DNA of 64,000 nt from Candidatus Krumholzibacteriia bacterium. Lineage in GTDB: Bacteria > Krumholzibacteriota > Krumholzibacteriia > LZORAL124-64-63. The stretch is from NCBI GenBank assembly GCA_016744705.1, contig JADGDU010000005.1, positions 129,762 through 193,761 on the forward strand. Reading direction: 5' to 3'. The first letter of the stretch is position 1; each line of letters begins with the position of its first letter. Shown here piece after piece: positions 48,563 to 57,378 of this stretch. The notes below the pieces were generated by a model. That model made no database searches, was not told the origin of the DNA, and saw only the letters and a list, made by a program, of their open reading frames with translations. The position numbers were made by a program, and so were the translations under genes.

Positions 48563-49564
48563 TTGTCCGAAAAATCAACCCGCAAAGCTGCTGTGTTTTT
48601 GATGGCGCTTGGTTCGGAAGCCGCCGGCCAGGTTATGTCCAAATTGCCTGATGATATGGTGGAAACGATCACTTCGACCATCAGTAGTATTGGTCATGTG
48701 ACCTATGCTGAAAAACGGGAAATTCTTAAAGACTTTATCTCCATCAGCAGCCAAATCTCTGGGCTGGCTTTCGGTGGCAAGGAAACAGCTAAGCATATTT
48801 TGGAAGCTGGTTTTGGGACTCGCATGGCCAATTCCCTTTTAGAACGGGCCACGGCTTTCAGTGAAATCAAAAGCTTTGAACATCTGAAATCCGTCGACCC
48901 CATTACCATTTCCAACTATATCAAAAATGAACATCCCCAAACCATTGCCGTTGTTTTGGCCCATATGGACCCACGAAACAGTGGCCCTATTTTGGAATTA
49001 TTACCCGCTGAATTGCAGGGTAATGTGGCTCATCGTATGGCTGTACTGGAAACACCAAACCAGGAAACCCTGCGGGCTGTAGAGGAAGTATTGGCTCGCC
49101 AACTCCAGTCTGAAGTTTCGGCTAAAGACACTCAATACGGCGGCAAGAAACAGGTGGCCCAGATCCTCAATGAAATTGAGCGAGAAACCTGGCAGGAAAT
49201 TTTGGACGAGATGCGCGAAATTGACGATGAAATCGCCAACGATGTCAACAATCTCATGTTCGTCTTCGAAGACATTGTCATGATGAACGACAGCAATATC
49301 CAGGAAATCCTTAAAGAAATTGATGGTAAGGAATTGACCATGGCCCTGAAGGGTGCCACCGAAGAAATCAATATCAAAATTTTGGGCAACATGTCCAAAA
49401 GAGCTGCTGAGGGCATCCGTGAGGATATGGAATACATGGGGCCTGTGAAATTGTCTGAAGTTGAAGAAGCCCAGCAGCGAGTGGTGGAAGTAATCCGCAG
49501 CCTTGAAGAAGCGGGAACCATCACGATTGGAAAGGGTGGCAAGGATGCAGAAATGGTTACCTGA
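48563..49564 (+). CDS. fliG: flagellar motor switch protein FliG
   Basis: Rotor protein that transmits torque from MotA, 333 aa. TTG start with AGGAG upstream. N-terminal FliF-binding helices (STRKAAVFLMALGSEAAGQV), the middle EHPQTIAVVLAHMDP motif (EHPQ, FliM contact) and the C-terminal torque helix with charged residues (LEIDGKELTMALKG region; ISKRAAEGIREDMEYMG) are present. Its 3' end overlaps fliH by 20 nt. Length and domain order match the family. Confidence 0.96.
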   Translation: MSEKSTRKAAVFLMALGSEAAGQVMSKLPDDMVETITSTISSIGHVTYAEKREILKDFISISSQISGLAFGGKETAKHILEAGFGTRMANSLLERATAFSEIKSFEHLKSVDPITISNYIKNEHPQTIAVVLAHMDPRNSGPILELLPAELQGNVAHRMAVLETPNQETLRAVEEVLARQLQSEVSAKDTQYGGKKQVAQILNEIERETWQEILDEMREIDDEIANDVNNLMFVFEDIVMMNDSNIQEILKEIDGKELTMALKGATEEINIKILGNMSKRAAEGIREDMEYMGPVKLSEVEEAQQRVVEVIRSLEEAGTITIGKGGKDAEMVT

Positions 49565-50315
49565 TTCTTTTGAAAGCCCTGGCGCTTCGGCTACGGCCGT
49601 GCTTCATACTGATGATTCCTTATTTGAGAGTAACAGTGATTCAATACCTTCTCCGAAACCGGAGGAGAGTAGGTTGTTCCTGAGCGAATCCGGGTTTTCT
49701 GGCCCTGAAGCCATTATGGGTCATTTGACCAGTGAAGAGCGAACTCAGGTCTTTGATCTGGTGGAACAGGATGTGACTGCAGTTTTCGAAGAACGGGAAT
49801 CGGAATTACGAGCCAAACTGGAAGCAGAAATAAGTCAGGCTAGGCAGGATTTTGATACCGCTTTGAATTCTTGGTCTGCACAATTGAATCAAGCCATGTC
49901 CACTCACATAAAAGAAACCGCCGATGCTTCAGCCCGTCTGGCCATCCAGATTGCCGAAAAAGTGGTGCGAAAAGAAATCCACCTGGATCAGGACATTTTA
50001 ATCCGCACTTTGGAAACAACCCTTTTCAAAATCGACAACACCAAATCTTTAACGGTGAACTTGAATCCAGTGCAGGCGCAGTGGTTGGAATCCCAACCCC
50101 AAGTCATGGAGAAATTGGGTGTCGAGAAAATTGTTGCTGATCGTCGTGTGGAACCTGGTGGATGTATGATCAAAACAGAAAAGCAGGAATGGGACGCCAC
50201 AATACACGGACAATTGGAATGCCTGACGGAATTAGTTGAAGAAATGATCACCACCGCGGACGAACCGGATTTAACCGGAGAGGATGGCAAGGATGCCAAA
50301 CCCGGCATGGACTGA
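49545..50315 (+). CDS. fliH: flagellar export ATPase regulator FliH
   Basis: Stator-like subunit that tethers the FliI ATPase. At 256 aa, the ATG at 49545 (GGAAAGGG upstream) lies inside fliG; a longer frame from 49503 lacks a good ribosome site. The N-terminus is disordered, then a long coiled coil (EERESELRAKLEAEISQARQ) and a conserved C-terminal region (ADASARLAIQIAEKVVRKEI, VEPGGCMIKTE) follow. The order fliG-fliH-fliI-fliJ is universal. The last 32 nt overlap fliI. Confidence 0.92.
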   Translation: MQKWLPDSFESPGASATAVLHTDDSLFESNSDSIPSPKPEESRLFLSESGFSGPEAIMGHLTSEERTQVFDLVEQDVTAVFEERESELRAKLEAEISQARQDFDTALNSWSAQLNQAMSTHIKETADASARLAIQIAEKVVRKEIHLDQDILIRTLETTLFKIDNTKSLTVNLNPVQAQWLESQPQVMEKLGVEKIVADRRVEPGGCMIKTEKQEWDATIHGQLECLTELVEEMITTADEPDLTGEDGKDAKPGMD

Positions 50316-51612
50316 TCTGGATGACAAGATTCAGGGCTCGGACCCTGTACGGGGAATCGGTCAAGTAACCCGCATGGTCGGGATGATCATTGAAATTGCC
50401 GGCCTGTCCGGACCTCTTGGTTCACTTTGCCGCATTGAAGTAGGCCGGAATCAGCCCCCCGTATTGAGCGAAGTGGTGGGCTTCAAAGACAACGCCTTGC
50501 TGGTCATGCCTTACCTCGATTCAGTCGGCGTGGCGCCAGGTGCCAAAGCGATCATTGTATCCCGGGCCCTCACTGTGCCCACTGGTCCCAGTTTATTAGG
50601 ACGCGTCATTGACGGCTTAGGTCGTCCCTTGGATGGCGGGCCCCCTTTGCAAAAATTACCCCAGGCAAAACTCAATGGGCGACCACCTTCAGCACTGTCG
50701 CGGAAGCGTAACACGGAAGTCTTGTCAACAGGCATCCGGTCCATCGACAGCATGATCACCACCGCCCGGGGGCAGAGATTAGGAATTTTTGCGGGTAGTG
50801 GCGTGGGGAAATCAGTTCTTATGGGCATGTTGGCTAGGCAAGCCACCGTGGATATCAATGTACTGGCCCTAATAGGTGAACGTGGTCGTGAAGTGCGCGA
50901 ATTCATCGAAAGGGACTTGGGACCTGAAGGTTTGGCGCGCAGCGTGGTGGTGGTTGTCACTTCCGACGAAAGCGCTGTCATGAGAGCCAAGGGTGCCGAG
51001 ACGGCCATGACCATTGCAGAATCTTTCAGAGACGCGGACAACGAGGTCCTTTTCATGATGGACTCAGCCACTCGTTACGCCATGGCCTTGCGGGAAATTG
51101 GCCTTGCCGCGGGAGAACCACCCACAACAAAGGGTTATCCGCCATCAGTGTTTGCGGCGTTGCCAAAACTCTGCGAACGAGCCGGATGCTCCGATGTCAA
51201 TGCCATGACAGCCTTTTTTACTGTCCTCATTGAAGGGGATGATATTCAGGATCCTGTGGGCGACTCCATGAGGTCCATCCTTGATGGTCACATCATGTTG
51301 AGTCGAGACTTGGCCCGCCAGCATCATTACCCGGCCGTGGATGTGCTGGGCAGTGTCAGCCGATTGCGCAATGACATTGTCAGCGATCAAGACATTCAAG
51401 CCGGAGCCAAACTAATGCGCTGGATGAAAACTCTCGAAGACAATCGAGATCTGGTCAACATTGGAGCTTATGTGGCCGGAGCCGACCCTCTGCTGGATGA
51501 AGCCCTCTCCAAAGAAAATGAAGTGCGGCAGTATCTGACGCAGGGCATTAATGAGACTTCAGAACTGAAGTCGACACTGGTGAAATTGCGTGAACTGACC
51601 GGAGTGGCCTAG
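50284..51612 (+). CDS. fliI: flagellum-specific export ATPase FliI
   Basis: Cytosolic ATPase of the flagellar type III export system, 442 aa. Walker A is GSGVGKSVLMG, preceded by GQRLGIFA; RGREVREFIERDLG and the YPPSVFAALPKL segment are characteristic, and the C-terminus (NIGAYVAGADPLLDEALS) is typical of FliI. Two ATGs are possible: 50284 and 50293; the second has GGAGAGG at 9-nt spacing and may be preferred. It overlaps fliH and lies 2 nt before fliJ. Confidence 0.96.
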   Translation: MARMPNPAWTDLDDKIQGSDPVRGIGQVTRMVGMIIEIAGLSGPLGSLCRIEVGRNQPPVLSEVVGFKDNALLVMPYLDSVGVAPGAKAIIVSRALTVPTGPSLLGRVIDGLGRPLDGGPPLQKLPQAKLNGRPPSALSRKRNTEVLSTGIRSIDSMITTARGQRLGIFAGSGVGKSVLMGMLARQATVDINVLALIGERGREVREFIERDLGPEGLARSVVVVVTSDESAVMRAKGAETAMTIAESFRDADNEVLFMMDSATRYAMALREIGLAAGEPPTTKGYPPSVFAALPKLCERAGCSDVNAMTAFFTVLIEGDDIQDPVGDSMRSILDGHIMLSRDLARQHHYPAVDVLGSVSRLRNDIVSDQDIQAGAKLMRWMKTLEDNRDLVNIGAYVAGADPLLDEALSKENEVRQYLTQGINETSELKSTLVKLRELTGVA

Positions 51613-51614
51613 TC

Positions 51615-52076
51615 ATGGCTTTTAAATTTCGTTTGGAAAAAGTTATGCGTTTTCGCCACCGGATCATGGAGAAGCACACACGGGATGTGGCCGCCGCCGG
51701 TCGTGTGGTTTCCGGTATCCAGGAAAACCTGGATCATGCCACCGCTGAAGTCGACCGCCTCTTGAATGATAACAACATGGAATTGCAGACCACCCTGGAT
51801 GTCAAGGCCATGATGGCCCGAGGCCACTGGCTCGACCACCTGGGAGATTTGCAGGAAGAGATTTCAAAAGAGCTGGAACAGGCCAACGTGGAATTGACCA
51901 ACCAGCGTGCCCTGCTAGCCCAGGCGTGGCAGGATTTGGACGTGCTTGAAAAACTCCGGGAAAAGCAAAAAAAACTGTGGTTTGAAGAGCAAAGAAAACT
52001 AGAAAATAAGGAAATGGATGAGATCGGCCAGATCAGGGCCGAGCGCAACCAACGGGAAATTGTTTCCGGCCATTAG
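51615..52076 (+). CDS. fliJ: flagellar export protein FliJ
   Basis: Coiled-coil component of the export apparatus, similar to the F1-ATPase gamma subunit. The 153 aa protein starts MAFKFRLEKVMRFRHRIMEK, the typical FliJ opening, and is then continuous heptad-rich helix to the end, with the C-terminal part charged and Gln/Lys rich. Identity in this family is always low; position after fliI with a 2-nt gap decides the call. A sigma-54 promoter lies in the gap after this gene. Confidence 0.9.
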   Translation: MAFKFRLEKVMRFRHRIMEKHTRDVAAAGRVVSGIQENLDHATAEVDRLLNDNNMELQTTLDVKAMMARGHWLDHLGDLQEEISKELEQANVELTNQRALLAQAWQDLDVLEKLREKQKKLWFEEQRKLENKEMDEIGQIRAERNQREIVSGH

Positions 52077-52195
52077 GAACATATTTCCTGATCGGAAGAT
52101 TTTTGGCCAGGGGAAGAATCCTGACCACAGCTTGTAACGTTTTGACCTTTAAAGGCTTACGGTCCAAGCGGCAATGCCGGATATCTTTTCCGGGT

Positions 52196-52211
52196 TGGCA
52201 TTATGGTTGCG
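52196..52211 (+). promoter_or_regulatory. sigma-54 promoter of the motE/fliK/flgD/flgE group
   Basis: TGGCATT-N4-TTGCG: GG at 52197-52198 and GC at 52209-52210, 10 nt apart; only two of the outer -24 positions deviate. Predicted start ~52222, 51 nt upstream of the MotE-like ATG. The -24 box is also the right arm of an inverted repeat AATGCC / GGCATT (52173-52202). Confidence 0.75.
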
Positions 52212-52272
52212 AGAGATCCACTGACCCATTGTAGGCATCGGCTTTGTAATAGCCAGCTTTAGGAGAAAATCG

Positions 52273-52797
52273 ATGAAGAGCGTCATTATAATTTCAGTGG
52301 TCACATTCATCCTCATTTTTGGAGGAGTGTTGGTCATGAGCGGGCAGCTGAACAAGGCAGCCATGGGAGCAGGCGCTCCCAATATGGGACCCGAAGATTA
52401 TGAAGCCGCAGAACGAGTCTTTCGCGACATGGCCATTGAACGGGATCGCATCCAGCAGGACAAAGAAGAGCTGCTGGCCCTGGGGCAAACCGTGGCCGTA
52501 CAGGAACAAGTCCTGAATCTGAGCCGGGAACAACTGCTGATGGTGATTAAGAAAATGGAAACCAAGCAACAGGAATATATCGAAGAGCGGGAACGTTCCG
52601 CTGTAAAGCTTGCCAAAATGTATGAAGCCATGAAGCCGGCCCAGGCCGCTCCCATCATGCAAGCTTTGGATATGGAAATTATCCTCGACATCATGGGACG
52701 CATGAAAGAACGGCAAGCCGCAAAAATCCTGGCTAAGATGGATGCAGGGTTGGCTGCTCAGGTCAGCACCCGCATGAGTTTGAAAGGCGGAATGTGA
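52273..52797 (+). CDS. MotE-like protein (YlxF/MgtE-N type) between fliJ and fliK
   Basis: Probable inner-membrane-anchored periplasmic protein of 174 aa: an N-terminal TM segment (SVIIISVVTFILIFGGVLVM), a long coiled coil (residues ~40-125), and a C-terminal domain LAKMYEAMKPAQAAPIMQAL and ILDIMGRMKERQAAKILAKM, the duplicated MgtE-N-like unit found in MotE and in Bacillus YlxF. MotE acts as a chaperone for stator or motor proteins in alpha-proteobacteria; here that role is inferred. The position between fliJ and fliK is exactly that of ylxF. The stop overlaps the fliK start. Confidence 0.85.
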   Translation: MKSVIIISVVTFILIFGGVLVMSGQLNKAAMGAGAPNMGPEDYEAAERVFRDMAIERDRIQQDKEELLALGQTVAVQEQVLNLSREQLLMVIKKMETKQQEYIEERERSAVKLAKMYEAMKPAQAAPIMQALDMEIILDIMGRMKERQAAKILAKMDAGLAAQVSTRMSLKGGM

Positions 52798-54305
52798 TGG
52801 ATTTGATGAGCCAATTGCCCGTTCTCAAAACACAGGCACCCAGTGGCACGGCCAAACAATCGAAAGCCGAACCTGATGAAGTTGAGGCGGCTGAAGTCGT
52901 GTCTTTTCCCACTCTTTTACAGGACAGCAAAAATGAATTAGAGGCTGTGGGAAAGAAACCATCATCCACTAAACACGGCACTCAGGATACTCCGCCTAAA
53001 ACACAACCTCATGCTTCAGCTGGATTACTGAATCCCGGCGCTGTGTTTGAAGGACTTTCTCCTTTGTTGTCCAGTGTTGGGGCTAATTTTGCAGCCATTT
53101 CCAATAGCCCAGTTGAAGGAACGGTTGAAGGTGCCATTGAACTTGCCCTTGAAAGTGTTGTTGAAGGTGCGAGTGAAGTGAAGTTGGAAGCCCCTATTGC
53201 TGCTGAAATCCTGAACAGTGAAATCTCATCACCTGATAAATCAGAAGCATCTCCCGTTTCAATCACATCTCAAGATCTGCCTGAAATTCAAACAATGACT
53301 GCGGCTGAAATCAGCAATGTTATCGAAAAAGAGATCGCCTCCCTGACGGAAAACCCTTTGAAAGTTTCCGCTCCTGGAGAACAAACAGTGGCAGTTCCAG
53401 TTTCATCACCATCTGAAGAGCAATTGAGCCCGGACGTGAAACCTCTTTCTCCTGAATTGAAGACAATTGAGGGAAAAGGACAGAATGCTAATCTAAACAA
53501 TGATGCCCTTGCCCTGGGTGATAAGGAAATCCCGAAAACAAAACCACAAGAGACACAACAAGCTTTGCCTGAACTTGAAACCATGAAAGTGGAAGTGGTC
53601 AAGGAAGCTGCCACGCCAGAACAAAACAGCTCGCCGGTGGTGGAGAACCCCATCTTGGCGCGACAAACTTCGGCAGAGCTGGACATGCTTTCGGTCCAGG
53701 CCAATGCTCAAAAGAATTACGAACAAGCACCAGTGACGGCAGACCCCCAAACGGTAGCCCAAGCTACCCTGGCTGATTTGGATCTTGAATCCGGAACATC
53801 GGGATCCAAAGAACAAACGGAACAGGGTCTTTCCAAAATTCTGTCTTCCCTGGCAGAGAAAACATCTCCTGTTAAGCAGAAGATTCAAAGCCAGGTCCTC
53901 AGCAGAGTGGTGGAGCATCTTCAAGAGGAAATGGGAAAAGAAAAGCTTACCATTCGACTTAATCCGGAAAAACTAGGTCAAATCGAAGTCATGTTCCAGG
54001 CTCAGGGTGATCAGTTGAATATCACCATGACCAGTAATACCAAAGAAGCGGAACATGCTATTCAGGAGGGCACAAAAGAGCTCTCTGATAGTATTGCCGA
54101 TCGTTCACAACGCTGGAATTTTGTGGAAATCCGGGTAGAAAACCGCAGTTCAGATCAACAAAACAAACAGGATGCACGTCAGGACGAACGACGCGAAAAG
54201 CAAAATAAAGGTGAGCACCAACAGCAAGAAGGTCATCGTAGCCACGGTGACCATAATCAGGAAACGGGAGCCAGTGAATGGGCTGCCTTCCATCTCGGAG
54301 GATAA
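52797..54305 (+). CDS. fliK: flagellar hook-length control protein FliK
   Basis: Exported molecular ruler that switches export specificity when the hook is complete. The 502 aa protein has a long low-complexity Pro/Ser/Glu/Ala region (~15-360) and a C-terminal Flg_hook domain (~365-450): LTIRLNPEKLGQIEVMFQAQ and LNITMTSNTKEAEHAIQEGT, followed by a basic/Gln-rich tail. The start is ATG 52797 (overlapping the MotE stop, AAAGGCGG upstream) rather than the adjacent GTG at 52794. flgD and flgE follow, consistent with hook assembly. Confidence 0.93.
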   Translation: MDLMSQLPVLKTQAPSGTAKQSKAEPDEVEAAEVVSFPTLLQDSKNELEAVGKKPSSTKHGTQDTPPKTQPHASAGLLNPGAVFEGLSPLLSSVGANFAAISNSPVEGTVEGAIELALESVVEGASEVKLEAPIAAEILNSEISSPDKSEASPVSITSQDLPEIQTMTAAEISNVIEKEIASLTENPLKVSAPGEQTVAVPVSSPSEEQLSPDVKPLSPELKTIEGKGQNANLNNDALALGDKEIPKTKPQETQQALPELETMKVEVVKEAATPEQNSSPVVENPILARQTSAELDMLSVQANAQKNYEQAPVTADPQTVAQATLADLDLESGTSGSKEQTEQGLSKILSSLAEKTSPVKQKIQSQVLSRVVEHLQEEMGKEKLTIRLNPEKLGQIEVMFQAQGDQLNITMTSNTKEAEHAIQEGTKELSDSIADRSQRWNFVEIRVENRSSDQQNKQDARQDERREKQNKGEHQQQEGHRSHGDHNQETGASEWAAFHLGG

Positions 54306-54308
54306 GAT

Positions 54309-54956
54309 ATGCCTATCCAGGGAATTAACGACGGCACCGGTGTAGTCATCGGCCAACCCGCCAGAGATACTTCGGAAATCAGCAAGCTTGATTTCATGAC
54401 TTTATTGGTGGCTCAGATCCAAAATCAGGATCCCACGAGCCCCATGGACAATGCTGAGTTCACCTCTCAAATCACGGAATTTACCATGCTGGATGAAATG
54501 ACAGCCGTGAATACGAACCTTGAAGAGAGCATTATGGTGAGCCAGTCGGTAAACAATACCGCCATGCTGGCCCTTGTGGGCAAGGATGTCACGGTGGCCG
54601 GAGATTCGGTGAACCTCTCCAGTGGCGTGACCAGTGAAAATGTTGTGAATACAGAGGGTCCTGGCACGGCATCGGTGGATGTCCTGGATGAGAACGGAAT
54701 CGTTGTTGATCACTACGAAGTGAGCGTTTCCGGTGGCTTGAGTGACATCAACTGGGACGGTCTTGACGACAACGGTGAAGCTTTCGCCGACGGCAAATAC
54801 ACTTTGGATGTGAGCATCAATAATAGTGGAATCGATGTTCCTTTCGAACTCCTAAAAACGGGTGGAGTCGATAGCCTCAGGTACGAAAACAACGTAGCAG
54901 TCGTGTCGGTTGACGGCAGTGAATACTACGTATCGGAAATTTATAAAGTTAGTTAA
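54309..54956 (+). CDS. flgD: flagellar hook capping protein FlgD
   Basis: Scaffold that caps the growing hook and is later replaced by FlgK. The 215 aa protein has the N-terminal export/capping motif KLDFMTLLVAQIQNQDPTSP and DNAEFTSQITEFTMLDEMTA, a central linker, and the C-terminal FlgD Ig-like and Tudor-like fold (DINWDGLDDNGEAFADGKYT). GGAGGATAAG precedes the ATG. It sits between fliK and flgE as in most genomes. Confidence 0.95.
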   Translation: MPIQGINDGTGVVIGQPARDTSEISKLDFMTLLVAQIQNQDPTSPMDNAEFTSQITEFTMLDEMTAVNTNLEESIMVSQSVNNTAMLALVGKDVTVAGDSVNLSSGVTSENVVNTEGPGTASVDVLDENGIVVDHYEVSVSGGLSDINWDGLDDNGEAFADGKYTLDVSINNSGIDVPFELLKTGGVDSLRYENNVAVVSVDGSEYYVSEIYKVS

Positions 54957-54964
54957 AACGGCCA

Positions 54965-54985
54965 GTGGTGGGGATGCTCCGCCAC
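54965..54985 (+). other. hairpin between flgD and flgE
   Basis: Stem GTGGTGGG / TCCGCCAC with G-U pairs and a 5-nt loop in the 55-nt gap. No T run follows. Possibly an mRNA-processing or stabilising element ahead of the highly expressed hook gene. Confidence 0.45.
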
Positions 54986-55011
54986 ATTGACGACAATCCA
55001 GGAGGATTAAA

Positions 55012-57018
55012 ATGTTCAAGTCTCTGTACTCTGGTGTTTCCGGACTGACTGCGAATCTGACTAGTCTTGATGTTATTGGGAATAATATCGCCAACAGCAA
55101 CACCGTGGGTTTCAAATCTGGCCGGGTCACTTTCACCGAAATGCTCACCCAAACCATCCGATCAGCCAGCCGGCCCATCAGTGGCGGACTCGGTGGAACC
55201 AATCCTCAACAAATTGGTCTTGGTACCCGCGTTGGTAGCATCGACACGAACTTTAATCAGGGAAACTTCCAGACCACGGGTAAAAAGACCGATCTGGCTA
55301 TTCAAGGTTCCGGGTTTTTTATCCTCAGTGATGGAACAAGTAATGTCTTCACTAGAGCCGGCATTTTCGGGCTCGACAGTGAAAACACTCTGGTCAATCC
55401 ATCCACAGGCCACCGAGTTCAAGGGGTGATGGCCGACGCTGAAGGTGTCTTGGGCACTGGTCCCATGACAGATATATTCATTGATCCCTCTCTGGTGGTC
55501 CCCGCCTCGGCAACGACCTCCATTCAGATGATGGGCAATCTGGACAGTGCCAGTGACGCCCAGGGAACCATCATGCAAAGCGCGTCCTTCATGGTCGCCG
55601 GTGCTGGCACTCATGAACTGATGGACTTGCCTTTGGGCATGAGTGATGGCGACGTGATCTCCATTGGTGGACAGGACGATGGTGGCGCAGCTTTATCAGC
55701 CGACACCATGACTGTTACTTCCACAACCACTCTTGAAGATGTTAGAAGTTTCCTTGAAACAGCACTCACAACAGCAGGTAATCCGGCCACAGTGGGAATC
55801 ACTGACGGAGTTTTCACCGTAGATAACACCTCTGGTGGAGATTTCAGCGGCCTGTCACTCCTGTCCGGCTCTGAATTCAACAGCATGTTTAATTTCGGAG
55901 ATATCAACATCGGGGCCAGTGGCGCCGGTGGCCAGGTATTGGCCTATGCTGATGCCAGTTCTTTGGCTACTGATCTGTATTCGGCCAGTGGAGAGGCCAT
56001 GAATTTGACAGCTGGGGATATCCTGGACCTTGGTGGCACTGTGGGAGATGATCAAGCATCAACCATCAATATGGGTGTCACGGCCACCAGCACTCTGGCA
56101 GACATCATGGCCCAGATTCATTTCAGCCTGGGAGTCACCAGTTCCGCTGGCGAAATCAGCAGCCAGGGTCAAATGGTTATCACTGGCGAACCCGGAACAG
56201 ATTACGCCATCAGCAATATTTCCGTCACCCAGCAGGGTGTTGAAAATGCAGCCTTGAGCGATGGGTTTGATTTTGACCCCACCCAAGACGCTATAGACGA
56301 GCAAACTTTCACCATGACCACTGTGGCTTATGACAGTCTGGGAAACCAGCACAACATTAGCTTTGAGTTTGAAAAAGAACCGGGCCTAAACGAGTGGACC
56401 TGGAATGCATCCATGGATGGCGGAGAAACACTCACCGCCGGAGACAGTGGAACGGTGAGTTTCAATACCAACGGCTCCATTTCCAACTTCACTTATGATA
56501 GCGGCGCCACGGGCATCACTTTCGATCCCAATGTCGGTGGGACCCAAGGTGCTGATCCCGTGACCATGACGGTGGATTACGGTGAAGTGGGAGAGTTGAC
56601 TGGACTGACTCAGTTTGCCGGTACAGGCAATATCCAGGGAATCGCTGATGGCTTCGGCACCGGTAGTCTGGTGGATTTCAACATTGACCAGAGCGGAACC
56701 ATCACGGGAATTTTCAGCAACGACACCATGCGCAACATTGCTCAAATTGGCATGGCCACCTTCAGCAATGCTGATGGTTTGACCCGTGAAGCCAACAATA
56801 CATACCGCCGTAGCGGAAACTCAGGCACTCCCGTGGAATCTTTTGCGGGTACAGGTGACGGAACAACCCTGGTTCCCGGGGCCCTCGAAACAAGCAACGT
56901 AGATCTGGCCAGTGAGTTTACCAACCTGGTGGTGGCCCAACGTGCTTTCCAGGCCAATAGCCGGGTTGTGACCACTGCTGATACAATCATGCAGGAACTT
57001 GTCAATCTCGTAAGGTAG
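55012..57018 (+). CDS. flgE: flagellar hook protein FlgE
   Basis: Universal-joint hook subunit, 668 aa, larger than the ~400 of enterobacteria. N-terminal signature: MFKSLYSGVSGLTANLTSLD, IGNNIANSNTVGFKSGRVTF. C-terminal: NVDLASEFTNLVVAQRAFQA and SRVVTTADTIMQELVNLV. The middle ~170-420 has several exposed beta domains with LEDVRSFLETAL-type repeats similar to hook-IN motifs in FlgL and FliD. AGGAGG lies upstream of the ATG. It is followed by two hairpins and flbD. Confidence 0.95.
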   Translation: MFKSLYSGVSGLTANLTSLDVIGNNIANSNTVGFKSGRVTFTEMLTQTIRSASRPISGGLGGTNPQQIGLGTRVGSIDTNFNQGNFQTTGKKTDLAIQGSGFFILSDGTSNVFTRAGIFGLDSENTLVNPSTGHRVQGVMADAEGVLGTGPMTDIFIDPSLVVPASATTSIQMMGNLDSASDAQGTIMQSASFMVAGAGTHELMDLPLGMSDGDVISIGGQDDGGAALSADTMTVTSTTTLEDVRSFLETALTTAGNPATVGITDGVFTVDNTSGGDFSGLSLLSGSEFNSMFNFGDINIGASGAGGQVLAYADASSLATDLYSASGEAMNLTAGDILDLGGTVGDDQASTINMGVTATSTLADIMAQIHFSLGVTSSAGEISSQGQMVITGEPGTDYAISNISVTQQGVENAALSDGFDFDPTQDAIDEQTFTMTTVAYDSLGNQHNISFEFEKEPGLNEWTWNASMDGGETLTAGDSGTVSFNTNGSISNFTYDSGATGITFDPNVGGTQGADPVTMTVDYGEVGELTGLTQFAGTGNIQGIADGFGTGSLVDFNIDQSGTITGIFSNDTMRNIAQIGMATFSNADGLTREANNTYRRSGNSGTPVESFAGTGDGTTLVPGALETSNVDLASEFTNLVVAQRAFQANSRVVTTADTIMQELVNLVR

Positions 57019-57039
57019 CTTGGCTCTGGTTGATTTTCA

Positions 57040-57065
57040 TGCCGGTCCTGAAACATGGGCCGGCA
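57040..57065 (+). other. first of two hairpins between flgE and flbD
   Basis: TGCCGG / CCGGCA stem continued by CC/GG, without a T run. It probably slows 3' decay of the flgE transcript or partly terminates it. Confidence 0.5.
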
Positions 57066-57067
57066 AG

Positions 57068-57086
57068 ATCCCACTGAAAATGGGAT
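57068..57086 (+). other. second hairpin between flgE and flbD
   Basis: ATCCCA / TGGGAT stem with a 7-nt loop, ending 1 nt before the AGGAG ribosome site of flbD, so it could affect flbD translation. Confidence 0.45.
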
Positions 57087-57100
57087 AGGAGCTAAAGTTT

Positions 57101-57325
57101 ATGATTAAGGTAACGAAACTAAATGGTAGAGAGTTGGTCGTGAACGCCGATTTGATCGAGTTCATCGAAGCCATTCCTGACACTTTGATCAGCCTGACAA
57201 CCGGGCGCAAAATCATGGTCCTGGAAGAGATGGATGATGTGATTCAAATGGCCATCAGCTACCGCTCTTTGGCGAAAATTTACCCGATTCCTTCCGGGGG
57301 ACCCGGTTCAGTTTATGAAGGTTAA
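57101..57325 (+). CDS. flbD: FlbD-family flagellar protein
   Basis: Small conserved protein of 74 aa found between hook and motor genes in spirochaetes, Firmicutes and other phyla, of uncertain function. The consensus features MIKVTKLNGRELVVNADLIE, TLISLTTGRKIMVLEEMDDV and IQMAISYRSLA are all present. It is not the Caulobacter NtrC-type regulator of the same name. GGAG lies 9 nt upstream of the ATG. motA follows. Confidence 0.9.
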   Translation: MIKVTKLNGRELVVNADLIEFIEAIPDTLISLTTGRKIMVLEEMDDVIQMAISYRSLAKIYPIPSGGPGSVYEG

Positions 57326-57378
57326 AATGAGACGTTCATTCGTGAAATTACTAAGCATGGGAAGCCAGGGGACTTAGT

